Shown piece by piece: positions 48,334 through 58,406 of a stretch of 64,000 nt of DNA. The notes under the pieces were generated by a model. That model had not been told where the DNA came from and did not search any database. It worked only from the letters and a program-made list of their open reading frames with translations. Position 1 is the stretch's first letter, and every line of letters starts with the position of its first letter. The stretch is from an uncultured bacterium (GTDB lineage: Bacteria; Hydrothermota; Tepidihabitantia; Tepidihabitantales; DTDR01). Both the position numbers and the translations under genes were made by a program. The stretch is from the NCBI GenBank assembly GCA_938040315.1, contig CALHQW010000008.1, forward strand, positions 1 through 64,000, in the 5' to 3' direction.

Positions 48334-49481
48334 TTTGTTTCTTCTATAGGATATCTCGGTGGTGGAGGGGGTTCAGAAGATAGTTTTCTTAATTCTTCTA
48401 ATAATCTTTTTTCTTCTTCAGAAAGAGAATGGGGGAAAAAAATTTTAATTTTTACTAATAAATCACCGCAAGAGTTGTATCTTCTTAATCCTAATTCTTT
48501 AATTCGGAGTATTTGTCCATCTTGGATGCCAGGATTAATTTTAATTTTTTTATTACCCTTTAGAGTGGGAACTTCGATTTCACCGCCAATTAAAGCAGTA
48601 GTATAATGAATGGGAACCTCCACCATTAAATCAAGTCCTTTTCTTAAAAAGAGAGGATGAGGAATTTCTTCAAATTCAATAATTACATCTCCCTTTCCAT
48701 CTTCACCATAATGACCTTCGCCTTTTAAAATTAGATAATTATTTTCAATAATTTCTTTTGGAATTTTAATTTTAAATATTTTTTTCTTTTTAATTCGACC
48801 GCTTCCTCCACAGGCTTTGCAAGATTCCTTTACAATCTTTCCAGTTCCGCCACAATAATGACAAGTAGCAATTTTGATTATTTGACTAAAGGCACTTCTT
48901 TGAATTTGTTGGATTTCTCCTTTACCTTTGCAAACCGGACAAATAGTTTTTCCTTTGCCACCGATTCCTTGACAATCAGTGCATTTTTCATAACGTTCTA
49001 ATTCAAAAGTTTTTTCTTTACCATCAGCAATATCTTCTAATGTTAATTTCATTTTTACTCTTATATTACCACCAACAACCTTCCTTTTTCTTTCTCTAGT
49101 TGGTCTTGTCCAAATATCAAATATTGATTCTTCTTCAAAAAATCTTTTAAGAAATTCAAAAGGATCAAAACTTTCACCAAAGATATCTCGCCATTCGTCG
49201 GTATGGGTAAAATGTTTCCAAGTGAAACCGTCAGGGCCAAATTTTTGAGAGACCCCTTCGTGACCATAAAGATCGTATAATCTTCTTTTTTCATCGTCTA
49301 CTAAAACTTCATAAGCTTCAGAAATTTCTTTAAATTTCTCTTCGGCTTCTTTTCGATTATTGGGGTTCATATCTGGGTGATATTTTTTTGCTAAACGACG
49401 ATAAGCCTGTTTAATTTCTTCTTTAGTGGCATTTCGAGAAACGCCTAAAATTTCATAATAATCTTTTTTTGTCTTTTCCAT
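48330..49481 (-). CDS. dnaJ: Chaperone DnaJ
   Basis: J-domain with HPD; four CxxCxGxG repeats; C-terminal domains. Confidence 0.96.
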   Translation of the reverse strand: MEKTKKDYYEILGVSRNATKEEIKQAYRRLAKKYHPDMNPNNRKEAEEKFKEISEAYEVLVDDEKRRLYDLYGHEGVSQKFGPDGFTWKHFTHTDEWRDIFGESFDPFEFLKRFFEEESIFDIWTRPTRERKRKVVGGNIRVKMKLTLEDIADGKEKTFELERYEKCTDCQGIGGKGKTICPVCKGKGEIQQIQRSAFSQIIKIATCHYCGGTGKIVKESCKACGGSGRIKKKKIFKIKIPKEIIENNYLILKGEGHYGEDGKGDVIIEFEEIPHPLFLRKGLDLMVEVPIHYTTALIGGEIEVPTLKGNKKIKINPGIQDGQILRIKELGLRRYNSCGDLLVKIKIFFPHSLSEEEKRLLEELRKLSSEPPPPPRYPIEETK

Positions 49482-49538
49482 AAGAAAACAAATAAGATGT
49501 TTTCTTTATTAAAAATAAAATTTTTAGAAAGTTTTTAT

Positions 49539-49991
49539 TTAACTAACTTTTACTCTTTTTGCTTTTAGTAACGGTTGGGCAGCTTCTTCTAACTCTTTTA
49601 TCGTTAAGTTAATTTTTTTTGGGTCTTTTTTAATCAGTGCTTTTTTTAGTTTTTCTAGTTTACCTTCAATTTGTTTTCTTTCCTTAACACTCAAGGAGTC
49701 GCCATATTTTTTAAGTTTATTTTGGATAGTAAAATATTTAATCCGACCTCGCATCAACGGTTTTTTAAGTGCTTTTAGAGCCCCAATCAGCTCTTTGCTT
49801 CCGAATCTCCTTAAAATCCTTTCTTCGATTTGTCTTACTCTTTCTCTGGTGATATTGAGTTTATTGCCAATCGCTTGGAGAGTATGAGGAATTTCACCGC
49901 CCAAACCGTATCGTAACCGAATCACTTCTTCTTCTCTTTTTGTTAATGATTTTAGTATTTTTTCAAGTTTTCCATCTAAATTACTTACCAT
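49539..49991 (-). CDS. Sigma-70 region 4 domain fused to DnaK C-terminal lid-like helical bundle
   Basis: N-terminal LTKREEEVIRLRYGLGG...[18 protein letters not shown] (region 4.2); C-terminal FTIQNKLKKYGDSLSVKERKQIEGKLEKLKKALIKKDPKKINLTIKELEEAAQPL aligns ungapped with the DnaK lid encoded next door. Confidence 0.85.
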   Translation of the reverse strand: MVSNLDGKLEKILKSLTKREEEVIRLRYGLGGEIPHTLQAIGNKLNITRERVRQIEERILRRFGSKELIGALKALKKPLMRGRIKYFTIQNKLKKYGDSLSVKERKQIEGKLEKLKKALIKKDPKKINLTIKELEEAAQPLLKAKRVKVS

Positions 49992-50003
49992 ACTTTCTCC
50001 TTT

Positions 50004-51866
50004 TTAAGATTTATTATCTTCATCATAAACTTCGTAATCTTTTTTATCTTTTTCTTCTTTTTGAGTTTGGGTTTCTCGGTACATCGTTTCTGCTAAACGA
50101 TGGCTTGCCCTTTGTAACTCATCAATTGCTTTTTCTATTTCTTCTTTATTATCTCCTTTCATTACTTCTTTTAACCGATTTAATTTTTCTTCTATTTCTC
50201 TTCGATCATTCTCAGAAATTTTATTCCCAAACTCTTTTAAATTTTTTTCAATGGTATAAGCTAAAGTATCAGCTTTGTTTCTTGTTTCTACTAACTCCCG
50301 TTTACGTCGGTCTTCTTCTCGATACATTTCAGCTTCTTTAATCATTCTTTCAATTTCTTCCTTTGTTAAACCCGAAGAAGGAATAATTCTCATACTTTGT
50401 TCTTTTTTAGTGGCTAAATCCCTTGCAGTCACATGTAAAATTCCATCGGCATCGATATCAAAAATAACTTCAATCTGAGGGACACCTCGTGGAGCTGGTG
50501 GAATGCCATGAAGTTCAAATTTTCCTAAACTTTTATTATCGGCAGCCATTGGTCTTTCACCTTGTAAAACATGAATTGTGACAGCTGTTTGATTGTCTTC
50601 TGCAGTAGTAAAAATTTGGCTTTTTCTTACGGGGATAGTAGTATTTCTTTCAATAATTTTAGTAAATACACCGCCAAGAGTTTCAATACCTAAAGAAAGA
50701 GGAGTAACATCTAAAAGAACAATATCTTTAATTTCACCGGCTAGTACCGCTCCTTGAATAGCAGCACCTATCGCTACCACTTCATCAGGGTTAATTCCCT
50801 TATGAGGTTCTTTGCCAAAAAAATCCTTTACTACTTCTTGAACTCTAGGCATTCTAGTTTGACCGCCCACTAAAATTACTTCGTCAATATCTTCTGGTTG
50901 CAATTTGGCATCGGCCAAACAATTTTTAACTGGTTCTAAAGTTTTTTGAATTAAATCTTCCACCATCGCTTCTAAACGGGCACGGGTTAATTTTAATTCT
51001 AAATGTATAGGTCCTCTTTCGGGATCAGAATAAATAAAAGGTAAACTTATTAAAGTTTCATATTTGGTAGAAAGTTCTCGTTTTGCTTTTTCCGCAGCCT
51101 CTCTAATCCTTTGTAAAGCAGTTCGATCCTTAGAGAGATCTACTTTAAATTCTCTTTTTGCTTCTTCTAAAATCCATTGAACAATTCTCGCGTCAAAATC
51201 GTCTCCGCCTAAATGAGTATTTCCGTTGGTAGCAATTACTTCAAAGACCCCTTCGCCGATTTCTAAAATAGAAATATCAAAAGTACCGCCCCCTAAATCA
51301 TAAACAGCAATTTTTTCATTCTTTTTCTTATCTAAACCGTAAGCAAGCGAAGCAGCGGTTGGTTCATTAATAATTCTTAATACTTCTAAACCAGCAATCT
51401 TACCAGCATCTTTGGTAGCCTGTCTTTGGGCATCATTAAAATAAGCGGGCACAGTGATGACTGCTTTATCAATTTTTTCGCCAAGATATTGTTCAGCAGC
51501 ATTTTTTAAATATTCTAATATAAATGCGGAAATTTGGGGTGGTGAATATCTTTTTCCTTCTACCTCTACCCACGCGTCTCCATTATCCGCCGGAACTACT
51601 TTATAAGGAACCAATTTTATCTCTTCAGTAACTTCCGAATATTTTCTTCCCATAAAGCGTTTAATAGAATAGATTGTTTTATCAGGATTTATTATTGCCT
51701 GTCTTTTTGCAAGGGTTCCAACTAATCTTTCTTTCCCAAAGGCAACTACTGAAGGAGTAGTTCGTTCTCCTTCAGGATTAGGAATAACTACTGCTTGTCC
51801 TTTTTCCATTACCGCTACCACAGAAAAGGTTGTTCCTAAATCTATCCCAATTACTCTTTTTCCCAT
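50004..51866 (-). CDS. dnaK: Chaperone DnaK
   Basis: [53 protein letters not shown]. Confidence 0.97.
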   Translation of the reverse strand: MGKRVIGIDLGTTFSVVAVMEKGQAVVIPNPEGERTTPSVVAFGKERLVGTLAKRQAIINPDKTIYSIKRFMGRKYSEVTEEIKLVPYKVVPADNGDAWVEVEGKRYSPPQISAFILEYLKNAAEQYLGEKIDKAVITVPAYFNDAQRQATKDAGKIAGLEVLRIINEPTAASLAYGLDKKKNEKIAVYDLGGGTFDISILEIGEGVFEVIATNGNTHLGGDDFDARIVQWILEEAKREFKVDLSKDRTALQRIREAAEKAKRELSTKYETLISLPFIYSDPERGPIHLELKLTRARLEAMVEDLIQKTLEPVKNCLADAKLQPEDIDEVILVGGQTRMPRVQEVVKDFFGKEPHKGINPDEVVAIGAAIQGAVLAGEIKDIVLLDVTPLSLGIETLGGVFTKIIERNTTIPVRKSQIFTTAEDNQTAVTIHVLQGERPMAADNKSLGKFELHGIPPAPRGVPQIEVIFDIDADGILHVTARDLATKKEQSMRIIPSSGLTKEEIERMIKEAEMYREEDRRKRELVETRNKADTLAYTIEKNLKEFGNKISENDRREIEEKLNRLKEVMKGDNKEEIEKAIDELQRASHRLAETMYRETQTQKEEKDKKDYEVYDEDNKS

Positions 51867-51901
51867 TTTACCTCCTTTTGTCTTTTATTTATTAGACTCA
51901 T

Positions 51902-52369
51902 TTAACCTTCCGAAGGATTTTGTTTTTCTTTACTCACAATTACCTGGGCAGGTTTTAAAACATAATCTCTGTAAAGATAGCCTTTACCTACTTCTTCTAC
52001 TATTTTATCGGGCGGAACTTTGTCTGTTTCTACATATCCTACTGCCTCTGCATATTTTGGATCAAAATCTTTTCCCAATAAAGAATATTCTTTTAAACCG
52101 TATTTTTCCAAAATACTTTTTAATTGATTATAGATTATTTCCAATCCTTTTTTTAAACTTTGAAAATTATTATCTAATTGCGAATGAAACAATGCTCGAT
52201 TAAAATTTTCTAAAACCGGAATGATATCAATAAAAAATTCCTTTAAAATTAATTCCTTTGCAATTAACACTTCTTTCTCCTTTCTTTTTCGAAAGTTATC
52301 AAATTCGGCTAATAAACGTAAATAACTATCTTTTAATAAAGTTACTGGTCCTATTTTTTTCTTCTCCAT
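51902..52369 (-). CDS. grpE: GrpE nucleotide exchange factor
   Basis: LAEFDNFRKRKEKE; DIIPVLENFNRAL; KGYLYRDYVLKPAQVIVS; ATG 52369 preferred over TTG 52405. Confidence 0.9.
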   Translation of the reverse strand: MEKKKIGPVTLLKDSYLRLLAEFDNFRKRKEKEVLIAKELILKEFFIDIIPVLENFNRALFHSQLDNNFQSLKKGLEIIYNQLKSILEKYGLKEYSLLGKDFDPKYAEAVGYVETDKVPPDKIVEEVGKGYLYRDYVLKPAQVIVSKEKQNPSEG

Positions 52370-52395
52370 CTTGACTTTTATTATTTTAATATTAT

Positions 52396-52424
52396 AATAT
52401 ACCAAAAAATTTATGATTTGTCAA
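52396..52424 (-). promoter_or_regulatory. Promoter TTGACA-N17-TATATT for grpE operon
   Basis: -35 52424-52419, -10 52401-52396 on minus strand. Confidence 0.65.
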
Positions 52425-52448
52425 CAAATAAAGATTTAAGGAGGAGAC

Positions 52449-52931
52449 ATGGAGATGAGAATAATTGAGATTAAAAAACCGGTTGAAGTAAATGTTATTT
52501 TGGGTCAGAGTCATTTTATTAAAACTGTTGAAGACTTATATGAAATAATTATAAGTACTAATCCGAACGCAAAATTTGGAATTGCTTTTTGTGAATCATC
52601 TGGGCCTTGTTTAGTGCGTAGCGAAGGTAATGATGAAGATTTGAAAAGTTTAGCAATTGAAAATGCTTTAAACATTGGTGCGGGTCATTCTTTTATAATT
52701 TTTTTAAAGGATGCTTATCCAATAAATATTTTAAACGGAATAAAACAGGTTTGTGAAGTCTGTTCAATTTATGCGGCCACAGCCAATCCTTTAAAAGTGA
52801 TTGTGGTTGACGATGGTGAAGGTCGAGGAATATTGGGAGTAATTGATGGTTTGAAACCAAAGGGTATAGAAAAAAAAGAAGATATTGAAAAGAGAAAAAA
52901 ATTTTTACGAGATATTAAATATAAATTATGA
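52449..52931 (+). CDS. Adenosine-specific kinase family protein
   Basis: [70 protein letters not shown]. Confidence 0.8.
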   Translation: MEMRIIEIKKPVEVNVILGQSHFIKTVEDLYEIIISTNPNAKFGIAFCESSGPCLVRSEGNDEDLKSLAIENALNIGAGHSFIIFLKDAYPINILNGIKQVCEVCSIYAATANPLKVIVVDDGEGRGILGVIDGLKPKGIEKKEDIEKRKKFLRDIKYKL

Positions 52932-54214
52932 TTTGGATAGAAAACATTAATGAATATGAAGGGAAAGAAATTCTTTTGAAAGGTTGGGTTTATAATAAAA
53001 GATCTTCAGGAAAAATAAGATTTTTATTAATAAGAGATGGTACAGGAATAATCCAAGCAGTTTTTGAAATTGGTAAGGTTGATGAAAATTCTTTTGAATT
53101 GGCTGATAAAGTTACTCAAGAATCTTTGGTAGAATTAAAAGGAGTTGTAAGAAAAGATAATCGAGCACCAGGAGGATTTGAAATAGTTGCTAAGGAATTA
53201 AAACTTTTAAGTCCTTCGGAAAACTATCCAATTACTAAAAAAGAGCACGGTATTGATTTTCTTTTACAACATCGTCATTTGTGGTTTCGTTCAAGAAAGC
53301 AGTTTGCTATTTTGAGAATCCGGGCAGAAGTAATTAAGGCTTGTCGAGATTTTTTAGATAATAGAGGTTTTATTTTAGTTGATGCTCCTATTTTGACACC
53401 GACTTCTTGCGAAGGGACTACCACTCTTTTTGAGGTTAATTATTTTGATAGAAAAGTGTATCTCTCACAAAGCGGTCAACTTTATAATGAAGCCGCGGCA
53501 GCGGCTTTTGGTCGAGTTTATTGTTTCGGTCCAACCTTTCGAGCCGAAAAATCAAAAACAAGAAGACATTTAACAGAATTTTGGATGGTTGAACCGGAAG
53601 CAAGTTTTATGGAACTTTTTGATATTATTAATCTGGCAGAAGATATGATTCTTTATATTGTTGAAAGGATTTTGGAAAAAAGAAGAAAGGAGTTAGAAAT
53701 TTTAGAAAGAGACATAAATCCCCTATTGAATATTAAAAAACCATTTCCAAGGATAACTTATGATGAGGCAATTAAAAAATTACAAGAAAAGGGTTTTAAG
53801 ATAAAATGGGGAGAGGATTTCGGTGGCGATGAAGAAACATTTTTATCGAACCTTTTTGATAAACCTTTGATAATTTATTACTATCCTGCCAAATGTAAGG
53901 CTTTTTATATGAAAAGATTAAAAGAAAATCCAGAAATTTCTTTATCGGTTGATATTTTAGCACCAGAAGGATATGGTGAGATTGTTGGCGGCGGACAAAG
54001 AGAAGATGATTTAAAGGAGTTGGAAAAAAGATTAAAAGAATATAATTTACCAAGAGAACCTTTGGAATGGTATTTAGATTTAAGAAAATATGGTAGTTTT
54101 GTCCATTCTGGATTTGGTTTAGGAATAGAAAGAACAGTTGCCTGGTTATGCAAAATTAAGCATGTGAGAGAAGCAATACCTTTTCCCAGAATGATCGATA
54201 GAATTTATCCATAA
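52928..54214 (+). CDS. asnS: Asparaginyl-tRNA synthetase
   Basis: Class II aa[46 protein letters not shown]. Confidence 0.92.
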   Translation: MIWIENINEYEGKEILLKGWVYNKRSSGKIRFLLIRDGTGIIQAVFEIGKVDENSFELADKVTQESLVELKGVVRKDNRAPGGFEIVAKELKLLSPSENYPITKKEHGIDFLLQHRHLWFRSRKQFAILRIRAEVIKACRDFLDNRGFILVDAPILTPTSCEGTTTLFEVNYFDRKVYLSQSGQLYNEAAAAAFGRVYCFGPTFRAEKSKTRRHLTEFWMVEPEASFMELFDIINLAEDMILYIVERILEKRRKELEILERDINPLLNIKKPFPRITYDEAIKKLQEKGFKIKWGEDFGGDEETFLSNLFDKPLIIYYYPAKCKAFYMKRLKENPEISLSVDILAPEGYGEIVGGGQREDDLKELEKRLKEYNLPREPLEWYLDLRKYGSFVHSGFGLGIERTVAWLCKIKHVREAIPFPRMIDRIYP

Positions 54215-54265
54215 CTAAGGGAAAAAACTTATAAAAATATGATTTTTCTTATCCCTCTAAAAAAA

Positions 54266-54853
54266 TTATTTTAGGAAGGTTTGTAAAAAATTCTTTAATT
54301 GAAAAAGGGCTTTAGCCCGATGACTTATTTTGTTTTTTTCTTCGCCTAAAAGAGCGAAAGTTTTTTTATAACCTTTAGGAATAAAAATCGGGTCATAACC
54401 AAAACCTTTATTTCCCATTTCTTTTTCGCTAATATAACCTTCACATTCGCCCTCAAAAAATTTTACTTTTTTAAATGATAAGGCTAAAGCAATTACGCAT
54501 TTAAATTTTGCCTTTCTTTGCTCCTTTTTTATACCTTTTAATAAACTCAGAACCTTTTTTATATTTTCTTTATTATTTTTCTTTTTTGTAAAACGAGCTG
54601 ATTTTACACCTGGTGCACCCTTTAAATAATCAATCATTAATCCTGAATCTTCACTAATAGTAATATAGCCAGTTTGTAATAAACCAGTAATTGCTTTTTT
54701 GTAGGCATTTTCATAAAAACTATCGCCATCTTCTTTACAAATAAATTTAATTTTCAAATCCCGAGGAGTTAAAATTTCAATATTTAAATCCGAAAGAATT
54801 TCCTTTATTTCTTTTATCTTTCCTTTATTATTGGTTGCTAAAAAAATTTTCAT
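54266..54853 (-). CDS. rdgB: RdgB/HAM1 family XTP/dITP pyrophosphatase
   Basis: ATNNKGKIKEI; SEDSGLMIDYLKGAPGVKSARF; GFGYDPIFIPKGY. Confidence 0.93.
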   Translation of the reverse strand: MKIFLATNNKGKIKEIKEILSDLNIEILTPRDLKIKFICKEDGDSFYENAYKKAITGLLQTGYITISEDSGLMIDYLKGAPGVKSARFTKKKNNKENIKKVLSLLKGIKKEQRKAKFKCVIALALSFKKVKFFEGECEGYISEKEMGNKGFGYDPIFIPKGYKKTFALLGEEKNKISHRAKALFQLKNFLQTFLK

Positions 54854-55935
54854 AAATATTTTTGATATTTTTTATTTTCTTTTAATATCCTTAAGAAACT
54901 TTTTATTTTATCAAATTTCTTCTTATCGCAGACAAAAAGGAGATCCTTTTCTTTTATCAAAATTAAATCCTTTATACCCAAAGAAAAAACTGGCAAATCC
55001 TTTGTATAAAATATTGAGTTCTCTGTTTCCTCAATAAAGATGTTGCCAATTTTTATATTACCCTTTTCATCTTTCTCATAATATCTTTCCAAGGCTAAAA
55101 TCGAACCTACATCGTCCCAATCAAAAGTCGCCTTTACCACCGCAATTCTTTCGGCTTTTTCCAAAATTGCATAATCAACCGAGATGTTTTCGGCTTTTTC
55201 GTAAATATTTCCCAATAATTTCTTTTCTTTTTTTGAACCTAAATATTTTTCTAATAGTTTCAAATCTTCATAAAGGGTAGGCATGAATTTTTCTACCTGT
55301 TTTAAAAAATAACTTGCTTTCCAAACAAACATCCCACTATTCCAAAGAAATCTTTTACTTTCCAAAAATTCTTTTGCTCTTTCATACTCAGGTTTTTCAA
55401 TAAATCTTTTTACTAAATAACAACTCAAGTTCTCTCTTTCTTTTATTAGATTATCAATTTCTATATACCCATAACCAGTTGCCGGATAGGTAGGCACAAT
55501 TCCAAAAGTCACTAAATAATCTTCTTCAGCAATTTGGAAAGCGAAGTTTACACATCTATAAAATTCCTTTTGATTTTTAATCAAATGGTCAGCAGGTAGA
55601 ACGATAATTAAGGCATCATTAGTTTCTTTGGTAATATAAATTGAAGCTAAAGCGATAGCGATTGCAGTATTTTTTGATTGCGGTTCAATTATTAGATTAT
55701 TTTTTTTTAATCTTAGCAAATCTTTTGTATTTTTTGCTAAATCTTTGGGAACGATATATTTTTGGTATTTTAGAGGAAGAAATTTACTTATCCTTTTTTG
55801 GGTTAATTTTAATAAGGATTCATTATAAAAAAGTTTTAAAAATTGTTTTGGTTTTTTAAATCGACTTAAAGGCCAAAATCTTTCTCCCCGGCCACCAGCA
55901 ATAATTAGGGCATATTTTTTTAAATTATTTTTCAT
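54850..55935 (-). CDS. Mannose-1-phosphate guanylyltransferase-like nucleotidyltransferase
   Basis: LIIAGGRGERFWPLSRFKKPKQFL; LPADHLI; FDWDDVGS. Confidence 0.88.
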   Translation of the reverse strand: MKNNLKKYALIIAGGRGERFWPLSRFKKPKQFLKLFYNESLLKLTQKRISKFLPLKYQKYIVPKDLAKNTKDLLRLKKNNLIIEPQSKNTAIAIALASIYITKETNDALIIVLPADHLIKNQKEFYRCVNFAFQIAEEDYLVTFGIVPTYPATGYGYIEIDNLIKERENLSCYLVKRFIEKPEYERAKEFLESKRFLWNSGMFVWKASYFLKQVEKFMPTLYEDLKLLEKYLGSKKEKKLLGNIYEKAENISVDYAILEKAERIAVVKATFDWDDVGSILALERYYEKDEKGNIKIGNIFIEETENSIFYTKDLPVFSLGIKDLILIKEKDLLFVCDKKKFDKIKSFLRILKENKKYQKYL

Positions 55936-56578
55936 AATCCTTAATTACTGCCTTTAAAAGACCGGCCCAAAAATTTGTTTTAATAATTAAAGGTAAATAT
56001 TCCTTCTCTTCTTGAATGTAAATACTTCCTAAAATTTTTGCTTTTGGTTTTGTTTGGGGATAAATTTCCCAAGCATAAAAAGAACCGATAGCGGTATTAA
56101 TAAATAATCTTCTTTTTTTTTCTAACATTACTTCATAATTTTTTTTATTATAATGAAGAAAACAATTTTTAATCATTTTATTTTCCGCAATAATTTTACG
56201 GGTATAAAACCAAAAAGTCAAGATATCTTTCATTTCATTAATTAATGGAAAAATAGTATTATCACTATAAATAATTTTATTTTTTTTATAATCAAAATAA
56301 ATGCTATCTTTCTCTTTAAAATTTTTTTCATTAATACTTTTATAAACAAATAGAGTTTTAAAATCAAAGTCAGCATAACTTATTAAAGTATCAGCAATTT
56401 CTATAAAGGGAAATAAATTTTTATTGGAATTTAAATAACAAGAAAACCGATAGACTTCCTTTTCTTGATAAATTATTTTTTGGCATTCCAATTTTAAAGA
56501 ACCTACTTTAATAAATCCTAAATAAAGATCATAGTAAATTGTTTCATTTAAAAAATTTAATAAGAAAAAGAGAAACAT
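55925..56578 (-). CDS. DUF3108-like exported protein
   Basis: N-terminal hydrophobic segment, YDLYLGFIKVGSLKLE pattern. Confidence 0.55.
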   Translation of the reverse strand: MFLFFLLNFLNETIYYDLYLGFIKVGSLKLECQKIIYQEKEVYRFSCYLNSNKNLFPFIEIADTLISYADFDFKTLFVYKSINEKNFKEKDSIYFDYKKNKIIYSDNTIFPLINEMKDILTFWFYTRKIIAENKMIKNCFLHYNKKNYEVMLEKKRRLFINTAIGSFYAWEIYPQTKPKAKILGSIYIQEEKEYLPLIIKTNFWAGLLKAVIKDYEK

Positions 56579-56583
56579 AAAAT

Positions 56584-56619
56584 AAAAAAGCCCCGAAACT
56601 AATCTCTCGGGGCTTTTTT
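56584..56619 (-). terminator. Rho-independent terminator, 5 nt upstream of the DUF3108-like start codon
   Basis: AAAAAAGCCCCGA-N10-TCGGGGCTTTTTT, 13-bp stem. Confidence 0.85.
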
Positions 56620-56634
56620 AATAAAGATTTTGGT

Positions 56635-57417
56635 TTATTGAGTTTTTAACCAACGAAGTCCTTTAACCTTTTGATAGGCAACTTTGATATCTACACGTTT
56701 TCCGCTAATTGCTTTGATTAAGATTTTACCAAAGTTATCGTTAGTTGTTTGGTTATCATTGTCTCTATCTAACCAAAGATAGTAAACACCATTTATAGCG
56801 ATATCTTTTCTTTGAGTTAAGTAATTTCCTGGTGCAGGAGCAAAATTCTCATCATCAAAATTTCCAGAAGCAAGAGATGAAATAGCATTTCCTTTATCAT
56901 TATAACGAGGAGAGGTATAATCACCAGGGTTAACAATGGACATTGGTGCAAATTCTCCCCGGTCATCAAAGATGTAATCTAAATTTGGCCAGTTTGCTTG
57001 ATTACCAATTGCCAAAGGAATGGCACCATTGTCTGTTAATTGCAAACCACTGGGATGATTTGGGTCTGGATCACTAGCACCCCAAACAGTTACTTCATTT
57101 ACTACCGGAGTTAAATCTAATGACCATTTCTCACTTTCTTCATTCTTTTTATAAGCAGATACTTCAATTAATTTTGCTGGACCGATTACATCATAAGAAG
57201 TAACTGTTGAGGGAAGCGAGGTATCTCTTACACCATCCACATAAATATAATAACCATCAGCATTGGCTACTTGTGTCCAAGTTAAACGAAGTTTTGCTCC
57301 GTTTTCAATTGGTTGATAGGTCACGGTTGGTTTTTCTGGTCTCTCCACTACTTGTTGACAATTAATAAAAATTATAAATAAGAAAACTAAAAAAATAAGT
57401 TTGATATACCTCTTCAT
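56635..57417 (-). CDS. Lipoprotein with fibronectin-III-like domain
   Basis: IIFINCQQ lipobox; LRLTWTQVANADGYYIYVDG FN3-like motif. Confidence 0.7.
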   Translation of the reverse strand: MKRYIKLIFLVFLFIIFINCQQVVERPEKPTVTYQPIENGAKLRLTWTQVANADGYYIYVDGVRDTSLPSTVTSYDVIGPAKLIEVSAYKKNEESEKWSLDLTPVVNEVTVWGASDPDPNHPSGLQLTDNGAIPLAIGNQANWPNLDYIFDDRGEFAPMSIVNPGDYTSPRYNDKGNAISSLASGNFDDENFAPAPGNYLTQRKDIAINGVYYLWLDRDNDNQTTNDNFGKILIKAISGKRVDIKVAYQKVKGLRWLKTQ

Positions 57418-57430
57418 TTCTCCCTCCCTT

Positions 57431-57694
57431 TTACTTTCTTGTTGGTGGTTTTACTTTTGGTGCCGGTGGTTTTGTTGCTGGTGCTACTGGTTTTTTCATA
57501 TGGAATTGTTGATAATGTTCTTCATAAGTAACCTTTAAAGAATCCAAAGTAGCGGTTAGAGTGTTTATCTTTTCCTTTAATTGGGTTATTTCGCTATTTA
57601 ATTTATCTATCTGTTGAGTTATTTGTTGACCCGGCTGACAATTTAAAAATAATAATATACTTAAAAATAAAAAGAAAGTGATTAAATATCTCAT
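57431..57694 (-). CDS. Small lipoprotein with coiled coil and Pro/Lys-rich tail (Lpp-like topology)
   Basis: LLFLNCQPG lipobox; heptad region; KKPVAPATKPPAPKVKPPTRK tail; AAGGAGG SD before ATG 57694. Confidence 0.65.
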   Translation of the reverse strand: MRYLITFFLFLSILLFLNCQPGQQITQQIDKLNSEITQLKEKINTLTATLDSLKVTYEEHYQQFHMKKPVAPATKPPAPKVKPPTRK

Positions 57695-57716
57695 TTTACT
57701 TCCTCCTTTTAAATAA

Positions 57717-58250
57717 TTATTTTTTATCATTAAAATAGAATAGCAAATTTTTCAGATTTGTCAAATAGTTTTTTTTCAAAAATTTTTTCTCAATTATTGA
57801 ATAAAAATGGTTGCCATAATTATATAATTGATAAATAAAAATTGAGTTTTTTATAAAGTTTTCACTTTTTGGATAGATATTTAAAGAAAGAAAGATAAAA
57901 AACCAAATTAAAATCAGACCTTTAACTGTTTCTAAAAACCCACCTAAAAGATTATCTAACCAATTTAAATGAAGAACTTTTAAAATTATTGCGAAAAAAT
58001 AACCGATTAATTTAAAGATAAAGAATAAAATAATAAAGATAGAGAGATAAATTAAAATTTTAAGAAAAAATGAAGGAAGATGATAGGGTTTTAAAAGATT
58101 AAAGAGATAATTATAATGTTTCTCAATAATTTTTATTCCCACAATTATCGCGAGTATCGAAGAAATAGAAAAGAAAAATCCCTTTTTGATTCCTTTTATA
58201 AAAAACCATACTAAGATAATAAAAAAGATTATTGTTATTAAGATTCCCAC
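57717..58250 (-). CDS. CvpA family membrane protein
   Basis: Four TM helices; LGGFLETVKGLILIWFF; GTG start after GGAG. Confidence 0.7.
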   Translation of the reverse strand: MGILITIIFFIILVWFFIKGIKKGFFFSISSILAIIVGIKIIEKHYNYLFNLLKPYHLPSFFLKILIYLSIFIILFFIFKLIGYFFAIILKVLHLNWLDNLLGGFLETVKGLILIWFFIFLSLNIYPKSENFIKNSIFIYQLYNYGNHFYSIIEKKFLKKNYLTNLKNLLFYFNDKK

Positions 58251-58266
58251 CTCCTGCTTATATAAT

Positions 58267-58295
58267 ATTATAATAAAAATTTTTTATTTTGTCAA
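58267..58295 (-). promoter_or_regulatory. Promoter TTGACA-N17-TATAAT for the cvpA-like operon
   Basis: -35 58295-58290, -10 58272-58267 on minus strand. Confidence 0.8.
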
Positions 58296-58310
58296 TAAAT
58301 ATTTTTTTTA

Positions 58311-58338
58311 TTGACTTTTTCTATTATTTTGTTATAAT
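58311..58338 (+). promoter_or_regulatory. Promoter TTGACT-N16-TATAAT for secreted protein gene
   Basis: -35 58311-58316, -10 58333-58338. Confidence 0.75.
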
Positions 58339-58345
58339 TTTTAAA

Positions 58346-58384
58346 AATGTAAAATCTTTGTTAAAGTTTCAAGGATTTTACATT
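58346..58384 (+). promoter_or_regulatory. 5' UTR stem-loop of secreted protein mRNA
   Basis: AATGTAAAATCTTTG-N9-CAAGGATTTTACATT, 15-bp stem with one G-U pair, starting at the predicted transcript 5' end. Confidence 0.7.
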
Positions 58385-58406
58385 AAAGAAAAAAATGGAG
58401 GAAATG

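Noticed and set aside
49539-49991. Simple ECF or alternative sigma factor
   Set aside because: No region 2 (-10 recognition/core clamp) is present; only region 4 plus the DnaK-lid-like segment
54217-54256. Terminator between asnS and rdgB (AGGGA...AAAAATATGATTTTT...TCCCT)
   Set aside because: Stem is imperfect and AT-rich with internal mismatches; not strong enough to list as a feature
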